64,000 nt of DNA from Gambelia wislizenii (Eukaryota; Chordata; Lepidosauria; Squamata; Crotaphytidae), in assembly GCA_030847615.1 (NCBI GenBank), contig JAUMIR010000001.1, positions 440,440,687-440,504,686 on the forward strand, given 5' to 3'. The notes beneath the pieces are model-generated. The model was not told the origin of the DNA and ran no database searches. It saw nothing but the letters and a program-made list of their open reading frames with translations. Positions 32,621-44,313 of the stretch are shown here, in pieces (position 1 is the first letter of the stretch; each line of letters starts with the position of its first letter). The translations under genes were made by a program, and so were the position numbers.

Positions 32621-32849
32621 TCTGCCACATGACTAGCACTACAGGAACACTGAAGGAAACCTCAGACTTCCATTGTTCTATTTTGGCTCTTTTTTACACT
32701 TTTACTGACCTTTGGACTGGATTTTTGACTCTTCCTTGCTTGCTGTTTCGGATTTGGCTCCTTTGGACTGGACTGAACTCAGTTGGACTCTGGACTTCAC
32801 TCTGACTACAGTACTGTACTCTTCCTTTGTGAATCCTACCTTTGAAAAG

Positions 32850-35462
32850 ATGTTGGGTGCAGGTTTCTTCAAGTCATGCTCCCAATGTGGGGGAAAGATG
32901 ACCGAATCTGATGGTCATTCTAAATGCATACTATGCTTAGGAGAGTTCCACGATGTTAAAACATGTAGGCACTGCAAGGCCTTCAAACCCCCCCAGGCTT
33001 GGAGAAACAGATAAAAGGCTCAAGGCCCTACTCTATGATCAGGTCCTTTCTGCATCATCCCTGGTTAAGGCCTCTGCTTCGTGGACCACTCCTAAGTCAC
33101 CCAAGGAACCTGGAAAACAAGGTTCCACAGCGGTACCATCCTCTTCCAAAGGAACCATGAAGCCCACCCAGATGTCTACTTGGGCTCAGGACAATGGTAC
33201 CACAAAGTCCCACACAAGTGATACCGGGACTTTGAAGAGCAAGAGTAAAGTGGTACCATCAGGCAAGGTACCAGAGCCTGCACGGCAGGAGGTGGTGGTG
33301 ACAGAGCCTTCGTCAAAGAAGGCCAAGACAAGGGAGAATAAGAGATCCTCTAGAAGGGGATGGTCCCATGAAAGAAAGCGACCCAAGAAGTTGGATTGCC
33401 CATCCTGCGATCCTAAACTGAGGAAAATGAAGGGCAAAGTGGAAGAGGCTCCCCCAAACACCGCCTTCAGCAAAGAGGCGTTTAGCAAAACTGTTGCCAG
33501 AGTGGTACCGCGAGGTGGAGGCGACTTACGCGTTGGACGACGCAGCAGGTGAATCCTCACCAGACATCCAGATTGTCAGGGTATTGCAATCAAACTTGCT
33601 GCCAGCTTTGGGTTCTGTGATACAGCACCTCAACTGGTCCTGCTTCTGATCTCGCCCATGGCCTTGCCCATGGTTTCGCTCACAGTCTCTCTCACTGGGA
33701 TGACCAATGCCACACTCCTGCTTGATCTCTGCTCATGATCATCGGTTCTGCTTCCTGTCGAAGTAATGCTCCCACTTGATATCTGCTCAATGTCATTGGT
33801 CCTACTCTTGACCGAGCCCCGATCACAGTCCTGCTCAGGAGATGGATCTGCACACCACCCTCCACTGAAGGTGGTACCTGACAGACTGAGGGCACCGCCC
33901 CCAATGTGGCCACTCTCCAGAACACCAGTACTGAGAACATGGTCCTGCTCTGACTCCAGATCTCCTTCCCCTCGTCCATGTCCTTGACATTCATGCTTGG
34001 AGTCTTGTAGTTCTCAGTATACCAACTATGACACCCCCTGGTACGAACTGGTCCTGGGACAGATATGAGGAATACCATTATGAAGTTCCCCCCCCCCTTC
34101 GGGATTACCCATCAGATTGGTACTGTTGGGAGTCAGACCCACAGTACTGCTACTTTGACGAGCCCTCACCAAGACCATACAGGAGACGGTATTGCTGTGA
34201 CTTCGTGCCACACTACCTCCAGGATGGACACGATAGTAGACAGTACCATCCAATGGAGAAAGGAGTACCTAGATCACTGGAGGAACCATGGTACCGGCCT
34301 GCAAGACTGTGTCAACCGGATTGTGCTGAATCACCTCGGCAGAGACAGGATGTCTGACTGAGGTCCAGTTCCCCAGTGAAACCGGCACCGCAGCAGCCTC
34401 CCCCGTGGTCCCTGCGGATGCCTCACCAACCTTTTTGGTCACCTTGTAGACCAACTCCACCAAGGGCTATGGAGCTTCACAAGGCAATGACGCCAGACAC
34501 AGTGGGGTGGCCTAGACCAGCTGTACCACCAGTGCTCCCAAGGACTCCAACACATGGTTTGGATGACTTGCACTCTGAGACTCCATCTCCTAAATCGTCC
34601 CCTCAAGCGAAAGGTATGCAAGTTGACCCTCTGTCTCCTATGGACAGTGTCCATTCGTTCTCGGAGGTGGTGAATTGCATGGCATCATCACTTGGCCTGA
34701 CGATTACCCAGCCGGATGTCCACATGGATGATCCCATTTTTCATGATCTCCAGAGACAGGCTCCTCTGCTACCCTCCATCCCTATCTCACCTTTCCTGAT
34801 GCAGATTGTCAAGACAACTTGGACTACTCTGTCTTCTGTCCCTCCCACTTCCAAGAGATTGAAACACCTTTATCGGGTGTCTGAGGATGTGGCTCCATGG
34901 CTAGCCTTGCACCTGAAGCCAAACTCTATAATTGTCAATGCGGCCCAGATGTGCACGTTGCACAGGGTTCACTCTTCTCCTACAGACCATGAAGGTAAGA
35001 AATTGGATGCTGTTGGCTGAAAATTCTACTCTTCAGTTTGCTTACTTACCAAGATCGCCAACTACAAAGCTTGTATGGGAGCCTATCAGAGGCACCCGTG
35101 GGATGCCATTTCTCCCTACTTAGATAAAATTCCACAGTAGGCCATTGACTTGGTTCATAATATGAGAGATTATGGACTTGTCCTAGCCAACTACCAAGGG
35201 CAATCAGGTAAGCATGTGGCAGACTGTGCCAGGAAGCTTCTTACAAGCGCGATAGCAGTCCGCAGGCATGCATGGTTGCGCTCTTCTGGCCTCCCCACTA
35301 TGGCCAGATCGGTGATTGAAGACCTTCCTTTTGATGAAGCTGGTCTATTCCATGCAGACACAGATACAAAGTTGGAGCATACCCATAAGATGAGAACAAC
35401 TGTGAAGTGTTTTGGCATACCACCGCCTAGTCACACCTCAAGGTCATGCCTCTATGGCAAAT
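32850..35462 (+). pseudogene. DIRS ORF1 (Gag-like), frameshifted
   Basis: The ATG at 32850 starts a cysteine/histidine-rich segment: 'CSQCGGKMTESDGHSKC', then 'CLGEFHDVKTCRHC', a zinc-binding pattern at the N-terminus of vertebrate DIRS ORF1. A shift near 33005 moves to the frame beginning 'KRLKALLYDQVLS'. The downstream half (34376-35462) shows DIRS Gag motifs such as 'SSPTDHEGKKLD', 'IANYKACMGAYQ' and 'RRHAWLRSSGLPTMARSVIEDLPF'. Several shifts and stops break it, including one near 35130. The middle (33600-34370) is Ser/Thr/Pro/Tyr-rich and unaligned. Confidence 0.8.
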
Positions 35463-35559
35463 GATACCCTCCAACATTTTGCAGGAGATACAGCCCTTTG
35501 ACGGTGCGCCCCGAACACACCATTCATGTGTATCCACAGTACCAGAAGAAGTTCCCAAA

Positions 35560-36830
35560 CAATAATACGTTATAGAGTTCGACACCCTCCCCCCATGGGG
35601 GACTTCAAATCTATGCTCCCCTCCATACACCTCAGAGAGGAGGTGGACACTTTGCTCAGGAAAGGGGCTATAGAACGTATCACCCGGCACCAAGGAAAGG
35701 AGTCCTTCTTTTCCCGTTACTTTCTGGTAAACAAAAAAAGATGGCCTGTATCCTATTCTGGATCTTCGAGGCATCAACCAGTATTATCCCCAAGTGGTTC
35801 AGAATGGTCATCCTCTCATCTATCCTCCCGTTCCTCCAGATCAGAGACTAGTTAGCAACTATCGACCTTCCTGATGCATACTTCCACATTGCAATAGCCC
35901 AGCCACACAGACAGTTCCTAGCATTCGCTGTCGGTTCCAGCATGTACCGCTTCACAGCACTCCCATTTGGCCTTTGTATAGCTCCAAGAGACTTTACCAA
36001 GTGCATGGCACCAGTAGTAGCTCACTTCCATACAAAAGGGGTGGTGATATTCATGTACCTGGACTACTAGCTGATAACAGGGCCATCCAAGGTGAAAGAC
36101 ACCAAGGACGTAACTGTGACCATTTCCCTTCTCGAAGATCTAGGTCTCGTAGTCAACCTAGATAAATCTCATCTGGAGCCGTCACAGCTCGTAAAGTTCA
36201 TTGGGGCACAACTGGACTCCATGCAGGGCAGGGCTTTCCTTCCAGAAGACAGTTTCAATGTACTACGAAACATGTTATGTCATTGCATTGCTCGGAGAAG
36301 GGTAACGGCGCACTTCATTCAGTGCATTCTAGGACACATGGCCTCCACTACAGCTGTGACCCTCTTTGCCAGATTACGGATGTGACCACTGCAGGCTTGG
36401 TTCCTCTGAACATTCAGTCTGCTGACAGATGACCCCTTAAAGATGCTTTCTGCACCTTGCCCCATACTTGCAATGATGGAGTGGTGGGCTCAGCCGGAGA
36501 ATGTATGGCATGGCCTGCCCTTCATAACCCCACATCCCTCCAGGTCTCTGAAGACAGACGCACCCTCAACAGGATGGGGAGCACACTCCCATGGACGGAA
36601 TGTCTGCGACCTCTGGTCACTGAGAGAAGGCAAATTGCACATCAATGCCCTGGAGCTTCTAGCAGTGTTCAAAGCATTCGAGTCATCACTCCAGGACAGG
36701 GTGGTTCAGGTTGTATTAGACAATACCACCACAGTCGTCTATATCAACAAACTCGGGGGGGACCAGATCTCAAACGCTCCTGGATCTGTCAATACAGAAG
36801 TGGGATTGGTGCATGGCCAAGTGAATATTC
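35560..36830 (+). pseudogene. DIRS reverse transcriptase-RNase H, dead
   Basis: RT motifs appear in changing frames: 'REEVDTLLRKGAIERITR' (about 35635), 'FSRYFLVNKK', 'ILDLRGINQYYPQ' (about 35755). The palm motif at 36056-36070 reads Y-L-D-Y-stop where DIRS RTs have Y-L-D-D-W, so the second catalytic Asp is lost and a stop follows. 'LVVNLDKSHLEPSQ' and 'KFIGAQLDS' follow. The RNase H domain keeps its acidic residues in the frame from 36443: Asp at 36557 ('TDAPSTGWGA'), Glu at 36653 ('INALELLAV') and Asp at 36719 ('VLDNTTT'). Confidence 0.9.
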
Positions 36831-36834
36831 CTAA

Positions 36835-37330
36835 TGGCTATACATCTGGCAGGGAACCAGAACGAGGTTGCAGATTCACTGAGCCGAGCCAGAAGCAATT
36901 GCCACAAATGGTCCATGGTGATGGACGTCCTGACCACCCTCTTTGCAGAATGGGGAACACCGGTGATAGACCTCTTTGTGACCCAGAGGAATGCCAAGTG
37001 CCAGCTATACAGCTCAAGGCAGCCCCCATCGCAGAGGAACCTAGGAGATGCATTCCTCTTCAAGTGGACAGGGAGCATGCTTTACGCATTTCCTCCTTTC
37101 CCACTACTCTCCAGAGTCGTGACAAATACGAGGTACGACAGATCGAGATGCATGCTAATAACACCTTGGTGTCCCAGGCAACTCTGGTTCACTCCCCTGC
37201 TTCTACTATCTCAAGGGTGGTTACAGTGTCTCCCTCTATGTCGGGACATCCTATCACTCCAGGATAGCCAGATTTTCTACCCCAACCTGGAAACGATCAA
37301 CCTGACGTCATGGCTCATCGGCCAATAGTG
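36835..37330 (+). pseudogene. DIRS methyltransferase-like domain
   Basis: The frame from 36834 shows 'GNQNEVADSLSRA', 'GTPVIDLFVTQRNAKC', 'DAFLFKWTGSMLYAFPPFPLL' and 'MLITPWCPRQLWF'. This is the region between RNase H and recombinase in DIRS elements, described as related to Dam-type N6-adenine methyltransferases; 'FPPF' sits where such enzymes have their DPPY-like motif. Activity is not implied. It overlaps the recombinase start region near 37310. Confidence 0.75.
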
Positions 37331-38339
37331 CCCCTATTGGGTTCAGCAAGGTCTACCCTGCGGGCTGCCCAACGCCCTTTCACACAAAAGGCCTACCAGT
37401 ATAAATGGAAGAAATTCTGTGACTTCCTTAATGACAGGAAGATGCCCCCTGCGGTCCCACTCCTTGGCAACCCTGTCAGCGAAAGGGCTTTCCCTTTCCT
37501 CTGTATGAGCCTACAGTGCGACAGTGTCCTGGAACTTTCAACGACTTGGGATGCAATCTTGTTTTACGGACCCTCTTGTCTGCAGGTTCCTACAAACCTG
37601 GATACAAAAACTTACACCCCCCAGTAGCTGGACCAGTCAACTCGTGGGACCTCCAGCTAGTTGTACATGCTGTATCGAGATCCCCCTTTGAACCTATGGA
37701 CTTGGTGGATGCATGTCTACTGTACTTTAAGACTGCCTTCCTGGTTGCCATTGGTTCTGCAAGGTGAGCAAGTGAACTGTGTGCACTCAGGGCAGACGCC
37801 CCCTATACCCAGTTCCATAGGGACAAGGTCGTCCTCAGACCGGATGCGGCATTCTTACCCAAGGTGGTTTCATCCTTTAACCTTAACCAAGATATAGTTC
37901 TACCATCTTTCGTTTCTCCAACCACGCCAAATGACAAGAATGCTCACCATCTGCTTGATGTCAGGGTGGTGCTGGAACTCTATTTGAATAGAATGGCAAC
38001 ATTTTGCCACTCAAACAGGCTGTTTGCCTGCTACTCCATCCCCAAGAAAGGCTGGCAGTCTCATCACAGCGGTTCTGCAAGTGGGTAGTGTCTGCAATCC
38101 ACATCTCATATGAGATAATGGACAAGGCCTTACCTTCCTCAATAAGAAGCCACTCTACTAGAGCATCAGCTACCTCAGCGGCATTCCTAACTGGCATACC
38201 TCTACCGGACATTTGCAGGGCAGCCACATGGGCGATACCGCTCACCTTTATGAAGAACTATAAGCTAGACTCTTCCAGGAATGACGGCTCAGCCCTAGCC
38301 AGGGCAGTACTTATGCAACCACTCTCCTGTGATTGACAG
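37307..38339 (+). pseudogene. DIRS tyrosine recombinase, with stop in box I
   Basis: The N-terminal arm-binding part reads 'AAQRPFTQKAYQYKWKKFCDF'. The catalytic part begins 'FKTAFLVAIGSAR', where a TGA at 37765-37767 interrupts box I. It continues 'SELCALRADAPYTQFHRDKV'. The C-terminal block in the frame from 38004 has 'RSHSTRASATS', giving His-x-x-Arg (His at about 38151), then 'DICRAATW' and the nucleophile Tyr in 'MKNYKLD' (about 38259). DIRS elements use this enzyme in place of a DDE integrase. Frame changes occur near 37630, 37770 and 38000-38090. Confidence 0.9.
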
Positions 38340-38444
38340 GTTACTCTTATCATGAGTTTTAATATAACATATCAGTTTTTCTACCATATTGTTGTCTTGT
38401 CTTTATTAGTCTGGACACTCCCACCTTCCAGGCTCCTGAGCTTG

Positions 38445-38540
38445 CTAGTCTACCCATTGTGTGCATTCACAGAGACCGTGAAGAAGAAGAACGGGTTACT
38501 TATCGTAACTATAGTTCTTCAAGTGGTCTTCCGTGAATTC
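38445..38540 (+). promoter_or_regulatory. DIRS internal complementary region
   Basis: The first half ('cccattgtgtgcattcacag', then 'gtgaagaagaa') is the complement of the element's left outer end (32451-32490). The second half ('gggttacttatcgtaactat', then 'agttcttcaagtggtcttc') is the complement of the right outer end (38750-38800). The join is at about 38489-38493. Confidence 0.9.
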
Positions 38541-38602
38541 ACGCAAACCCGCCCTCCTCCCCTCTGGTGTCCTCCCTCTCACATCATTTTTTAAATACGT
38601 GG

Positions 38603-38800
38603 CTATAAGGAACTGAGCAGTTGGTGAGATGTGGGGGCTTATTTAGACCATGGGTGAGGGGGGAGGAGCTATCATCCAAAAGTTTCAATTGAGGTTTCTG
38701 GAAGTTTCTGAAGTGCTCTGCGCAGGCGCAGGATTAACCCATTGTGTGAATTCACAGAAGACCACTCAAAGAACTATAGTTACAGTAAGTAACCCATTCT
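38603..38800 (-). repeat. DIRS right inverted terminal repeat and end
   Basis: This is the inverted copy of 32453-32620, extended at the outer side by about 25 bp ('gaactatagttacagtaagt') that is not in the left repeat but is complemented in the internal region. Confidence 0.9.
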
Positions 38801-40044
38801 TTCCCAGTTTTGGAGTGCTACAGGGGGATCAAGGAGTGAAAAAAACACTTGCTAACTCCTAGTTTGCACATTCCCTAGGAAAGATTTTGCAATTTGCATT
38901 TACCTGGTATTTGTACTACAAAGTTGTTTTCTTTCTTTCCCTGGATTGCTCCCTCCTTCATTTCCACAGTCCTGAACTGATGTGCTTCACCTTCTGCTGT
39001 CACTTATCAGATCATTAGCTAGTTTGGGGTAAATATTGGTGTCAGTTTCCCAAAACATGAAGGGAGAAAAATCAATTAGGATGACAAAACTGTTTCAGAG
39101 ACCTTAGGGCCTAAGGGGACATACTTCAGACATGTTTAATATTAGTTCTGGATGGCTTGTGATTTCTTAAGAGACTGCTTTGAGACCTGAGTGTTTTTCT
39201 CATTAGGTCTTACTTGGATACTAAGATACTTTATCTGACAGGTTGAAAATAATGTAGGGTTATTTTAGTACTGTTCCCTTCTTAAAAAAATGTTTCAGCA
39301 TTTCTATATTCTGAGAGTCAGAATGTATCTCAGTGAAATCATAAAAACCAAGGTTGCATTTCATTCTGAATAATGATGTGAAACCAAACTATTCATCATT
39401 CTTCACAAAGAGGTCATACCCGTACCTGTTTCTTTGAATTTGCAGGACACATCCACAGTGCAACTCTATGAAAGAGAAATATTTCCATTTTAGCATTCAA
39501 CTTCTGTAACCTTTGGCAACATGTGTTATCAATGGCTCTTTGTTGTTAAAAAAAAAGAAGAAAGTAAAACTGTAAGCTATCCACAAGGATATGCAGGGCA
39601 TTGCTATAGCAACATAGTCTGCCTTCCAGCACCATGAGAGATGCTATGAATAAAAGATGGGGGTCTTAAGACAACCAAATATAAATGGGTGTTTCAACTC
39701 TTCTAATACCTAACATTTGCAGTTATTTTGTTAAATGCAAAAATGCAAAATTTTGGGACAAGACATAGCATGATTAGGAGTAAGTGTTCATGAATTGGAA
39801 ATGTCACCAGTGAAAGCAGCTTGTGCTGTTAGTGTATACCAAAACAGTCAAATAAGGGTGAAAACCTGTATCCGCTTACCTACCAGTAAGCCCTACAAAC
39901 TCAGTAGGGCTTATTTCTGAGTAGATATTCAAAAGGACTGTGCTGTAAATTAGTCAGTAACTGGAATAGTCACTGTGTGTCCAGACATGACCATGACATA
40001 TTTGTTCACTCTGGATCTGAGAAAGTGTGGCAGTTGTCTTATAC
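38801..40044. other. Unassigned non-coding DNA
   Basis: No gene seen. A palindromic 'accagtaagccctac ... tagggcttatttctgagt' fragment lies at 39880-39930. Confidence 0.45.
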
Positions 40045-40195
40045 TGTATGTATTCTTTTTATTTAGTTATTTATACCCTGCTCTTCAGCCACAAGGTTAT
40101 CAGAGCGGCTTACAAATTGTTTTAAGCAATAGCAATTTATACATCTACACTGCAAGAAGCAGCTTCCAATGTGTGTTAGCTAATGTATGTATGTA
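40045..40195 (-). mobile_element. SINE-like repeat, copy 1
   Basis: Read in reverse: 'cattggaagctgcttcttgc', 'ctattgcttaaaacaatttg', 'taagccgctctgataacctt' and '...gggtataaataactaaat'. Position for position this matches 57650-57785, including the tail type. The 'gccgctct...gcggggtataaataaa' end is common in squamate genomes. Confidence 0.65.
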
Positions 40196-41430
40196 ATGTA
40201 TGTAGTGTTTTATCATGTATAAAATAAACACTAAATAAAGTTAATCACTTATAGAAATATTTTTTCTCACATCATGTGGCTTACAGTAGTTGATTCACTT
40301 ATGTACAAGACATCATATAAAAGGTTGTGGTGTTTTTTGGGTAAGAATTTCAAGCAATTGTGTGTTGTTGTGAAGTGACAATCTGATTTACTTTTCTGAA
40401 TAGCTGCTAAAGTTGATTATTTTAATTGATCAGCAACTGCCTTCAAGGTCTCCCATTAAAATTTACTCAAGAACTGTAAAATCCTAGTAAAATGTAGTGC
40501 TGTTTTCAGTATCAGGAATGCATCCTGATGCCAACTCCATTGCAATTCAGTTTAATAAAGACTATTAAGTGCATTAATGACATCATGCTACTTGTCTGGA
40601 AATAATGTGCTTTTCATTGCTAGTATTACGCTACAACTGAGGAACTGGAACAAGAATCAGTCCAGATAATAGACTGCTCTTGCTGTCCCTCTGCATATTG
40701 GTTCCTTGGCTCACTTTAGATAGATTTATAACTTTAACTATATCATGTGCTATTTTAAAGTCTTTGATATTTTTGTACTTACTGATTTCTCCCATGTGGT
40801 AAAAATATAAATTAATTAAAGCTATATTGAGACATTTTCACAATCAGTTCATAAATGGTGTTCTTTTTGGCTGAGAGGGCAACTTTATTAGAGGAATGGT
40901 TATTTATATTACAGTAAAGAAAGAACCAACCAAACAAAAGACAAGACAATGACTGGAAAAGCACAGGATGCGTACCTCTCTATAGAATAAAATGGAGGCG
41001 ACCTTTTCCTCTTAGTTTAAAAGAGGAAACCAGTCACAGAAAAGACACAAGTGTTGCTAAGAGTGACGCAGATGCAAGTTGCCATTGAAGTGTTTAAAGC
41101 TTGAGCTGCCACAGAGATATGGGGGGAAGGGAAATTTGAAATGAATTAGGGACAGGGGGTTCTGCTCAGCTTAAACATTTATGTGCAACACACTGAGAAC
41201 TTTGGCTAGAGGACAACTCTCACTAAAATAAATACATAAATAAATAATGACTGGATTTTAACAAGGTTTCGGGATTATAAGAGAGGAAGAAAAGCTTTGC
41301 TCTACCCACTTTGTTCACATCATGCATAATTTTATATACCTCTATCATGTTTGTGGATATACAGTACTCTTGAGTAAGCAGCAAGGATTTTGTTGAGGAG
41401 ACAGACTAAATGTACCAAGCAGCTACTGGG
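40196..41430. other. Low-repeat AT-rich DNA
   Basis: No transposon signature is visible in most of this stretch. 40380-40640 has many homeodomain-like TAAT/ATTA words and no repeat similarity elsewhere in the window, but nothing in it can be assigned a function from sequence alone. Confidence 0.4.
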
Positions 41431-41799
41431 CAGCAGCAGTAGTGAAGGGTGACACTCGCGGAGGATCTCTCAGAGACAACAGCAGTGGCACCGTAGCTAA
41501 TGTTTGTTAGTACTGCACAGAGGAAGTAATGGTAACCCCCTGTTTGAATATACTTACCATGAAAACTCTATGATGAGACATCCAAAGTGAAATAAGAGAT
41601 AATGTCAGGATGCACTCAATGAGCTACTGGAGTAGAACAGAGGACAACTAAGAGTAGCACTGGGCCTAATGACATAACTGGACTCAAGCCAAAAGGAAGC
41701 TCATCTGTTGATGTACCCAGAGACAAAAGGAAAGTCTGAAGCTGCACAACACATAGGAATATGGAATGTGAGAAGCATGAATCAGGGGCCCCATCTATA

Positions 41800-42785
41800 T
41801 GAGGGAGGGGGAATGGAGTACCTCATAGTAATGGCATTTCGCAGCAGCAGCAGCAGAAGCAACATGTCTTAATTGTGTTTTTGGCCCCAGAAGCCCCCAG
41901 AAACTTTGCATGCTAGATGGTGGCTGTGAGTGATTTACTCACGTTAGTTCTTTGCTATTGCCAATCTTTTTTTTAAAAAGTCATCTAAGGTGCACTGGAG
42001 TGACACAGTGATTTTTCAAATTAAAAGGAAAGCAAAACAAAAACCCCACCCCCTTTTATCACCTTTGTGATCGCTCGCTAAGGTGAAAATCCAATATGGC
42101 AGCAGCAGGTACTTGCCCTGTTAGCAAGCCCCACACCCCATGCTCACCTGGTCAATAAGCTTTGTGCTTTCTCTCATATGGGGAAGCGATTAAAAGTGAA
42201 TTGCTTGTCCCAATGAGTAGGAATGTGCACCCCCTCACTGTTTCTAAAAAAACTATGAGAAAAGCCATGAAGGCTTTTCCTGTGTTGTTTTTGACGTTTT
42301 GGGCTCCCTTCCTTCCAAATAGTGTGGACTTATGCGGGACAGGTAGGATTTCTAGCAAATTCCATGAGGGTTATTTTGACTGTTTAGACAACCTCAGAGA
42401 AGCTAGACACAGGGGTTGTTCAGACAATGAAAATGCTCCTCATAGAATTCTCAGAGAATACGTTCTGTCCCAATATAATCTGAATGAGAGTTGCAGTATT
42501 TGAAAGGAGGGGGGCTAAAAACTCCACAAACATTGGAGTAAAAGGATTCATGTAGATGTGCATTTTTGCACGTGTGGACATCTGAATTCTCTTCACTGCA
42601 CATTTTTGCTCTATTGCCCTTTATTGGAGCATGTGGACACTCCATTTGAATAGATGTGAATGGATGCTAATAGGCAAAAAAAAAAAATGCTGGAGACAAA
42701 ACAGTGTCATTGCTAATGGGTGAAAATGCTCACCCACTCACAGTATACCAACACATCTAGACAAGCCCATAGTAAAACAAAAAAC
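41800..42785. mobile_element. Insert within BovB, possible DNA transposon
   Basis: The left edge 'ggggccccatctatatga' and the right edge, whose complement is 'atgggcttgtctagatgt', are imperfect inverted copies. No target duplication could be confirmed. The interior has several 'gtggacat'-like words and no coding similarity. A 113-codon open frame at 42162-42503 has no recognisable domain. Confidence 0.4.
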
Positions 42786-42929
42786 CGAACACATAAACAT
42801 CGCAATACATGGCGTGAGTGAACTAAAGTGGACAAGAATAGGACATTTTGAGTCAGAAAATTACACAGTATTTTACTCAGGAAATGAAAATCTAAGAAGA
42901 AACGGAGGGAATTTATAGTGCAGAGAGAT

Positions 42930-44236
42930 GTGCCAGGGTAATAAGCAAGATGAACTTGAACTCCTAGCACTAAAAAGCAAGTATGATATAATAGGCATTA
43001 CTGAAACCTGGTGGGATGAGTCTCATGATTGGAATGTAGGAATAGAGGTGTATAACCTTTATAAGAGAAAAAGGCCAAACAGGAATGGAGGAGGAATATT
43101 ATTATATGTCAGGGATATTTACACCAGTGAAGAGATCCATGACATCAATACTGGAAGCCAGGTGGAGAGCATATGGATAAAAATTAAAGGGGAGGGAAAC
43201 AACAGGGACGTTATTGTGGGACTCTACTACAGGCCCCCAAGTCAGACGGAGGAATTGGATGATGCCTTTCTAGAACAGATGACCACACACGCAAGAAAGG
43301 AGAGATGTAGTAGTGATGGGTGACTTTATCCTGATATTTGCTGGAAATCTAACTCAACCAAAACTTCAAGGTCTGGCAAATTCCTTACTTGCCTGGAAGA
43401 CAATTTCATGGTCCAAAAGGCAGAAGAGGCAACAAGGGGGTCAGCTATTTTAGATCTGATCCTAACCAACAGGGATGACCTGGTTAATGGGGTGCAAGTG
43501 GTGGATCCTTAGGTGAGAGTGATCATGTTCTCCTGGAGTTTGTTATACAATGGAAAGGAGAAGCCAGGCATAGTCAGACACGCGTTCTCGACTTTAGGAT
43601 AGCTGATTTCAATAAACTCAGGGAAACACTGAGGGTGATCCCATGGTCAGGAATACTAAAAGAGAAGTGACCTCAAGATGGATGGGACTTTCTCAAAAGG
43701 GAGATACTGAAGGCACAATTTCAAACAGTACCATTGAGGAAGAAAAATGGGAGGTGTCTCAAGAAACCAGGATGGATGATTAAAGAAATTTCAACGGAGT
43801 TCCTATACGGAACACGTATAAGAAATGGAAAAAGGGGGAAATCACCAAAGAAGAATTCAAACAGATAGCAAACGTGCAGGAGTAACATCAGAAAAGCTAA
43901 AGTGCAGAATGAGCTCAGGCTTGCTAGAGAGGTTAAGAACAATAAAAAGGATTTTTTGGGTATGTCCGCAGCAAAAGGAGAAAGAAGGAAATGGTAGGGC
44001 CACTACACGGAGAAGATGGCAAAAGGAAGAGGATGAAGAGGAAGTTGTCCATGAGTAAAAAACAGCGCAGCCGCCTCCAATGCTAGCCACAACAGTCACG
44101 GATGACACTGAGAGAGAAACGGCGTAATCTGAAATGAACCCCTTGCTGCGCGGCAGCCTTGTTACTGTACCGGAGGCTGCTTGCATGGCAAGAGGCTGAA
44201 AGAGGCGTCCAAAAATCTCCTATGATTCTATGATTC
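42930..44236 (+). mobile_element. CR1 LINE inserted in BovB
   Basis: It starts at 'gtaataagcaagatgaactt' and encodes the CR1 endonuclease ('IIGITETWWDESHDWN', '[17 protein letters not shown]'). It is closely similar to 9500-10600. The 'GDFN' motif region near 43320 has lost six bases relative to the other copy. Unlike that copy, the catalytic Ser-Asp-His near 43520 is intact in sequence. CR1 similarity ends at about 44020; the octamer tail reappears at 44219-44236. The 198 bp between is foreign. Confidence 0.85.
44021..44218. repeat. Foreign GC-richer segment in CR1
   Basis: This stretch has no CR1 counterpart. It ends '...ccaaaaatctcc' directly against the CR1 tail octamers, a junction similar to that at 57452-57473. 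It may be a MITE, but no clear left terminus is seen. Confidence 0.4.
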
Positions 44237-44313
44237 TAAGTAGTCAAAGAAAACTGTATAATGTAAAGTCTGACTGAATAATATCAATATGACTTCAGGG
44301 AAAACACCTCAGT

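Larger units (their letters stand above)
32451..38800 (+). mobile_element. DIRS-type tyrosine-recombinase retrotransposon, near full length
   Basis: The coding order is Gag-like, RT, RNase H, methyltransferase-like, tyrosine recombinase, as in vertebrate DIRS1 elements. The two ends are inverted repeats of about 170 bp (32453-32620 and 38603-38775). An internal complementary region (38445-38540) contains, side by side, the complement of both outer ends, which is the diagnostic DIRS arrangement used to template the circular intermediate. No target duplication is expected and none is seen. All coding parts are frame-broken, so it is a fossil. Length about 6.35 kb. Confidence 0.93.

Noticed and set aside
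34026..34361. Overlapping open frames on both strands inside the DIRS ORF1 region
   Set aside because: They are alternative frames of the decayed Gag-like region, not separate genes.
35463..35480. 'ataccctccaacattttgc' as the end of the 30983/57597 repeat family
   Set aside because: It sits in the DIRS coding region with DIRS sequence on both sides, so chance or very short similarity is more likely.
35463..36830. Retroviral pol gene
   Set aside because: The order RT-RNase H-methyltransferase-like-tyrosine recombinase with inverted ends is that of DIRS, not of a retrovirus; no protease, DDE integrase or envelope is seen.
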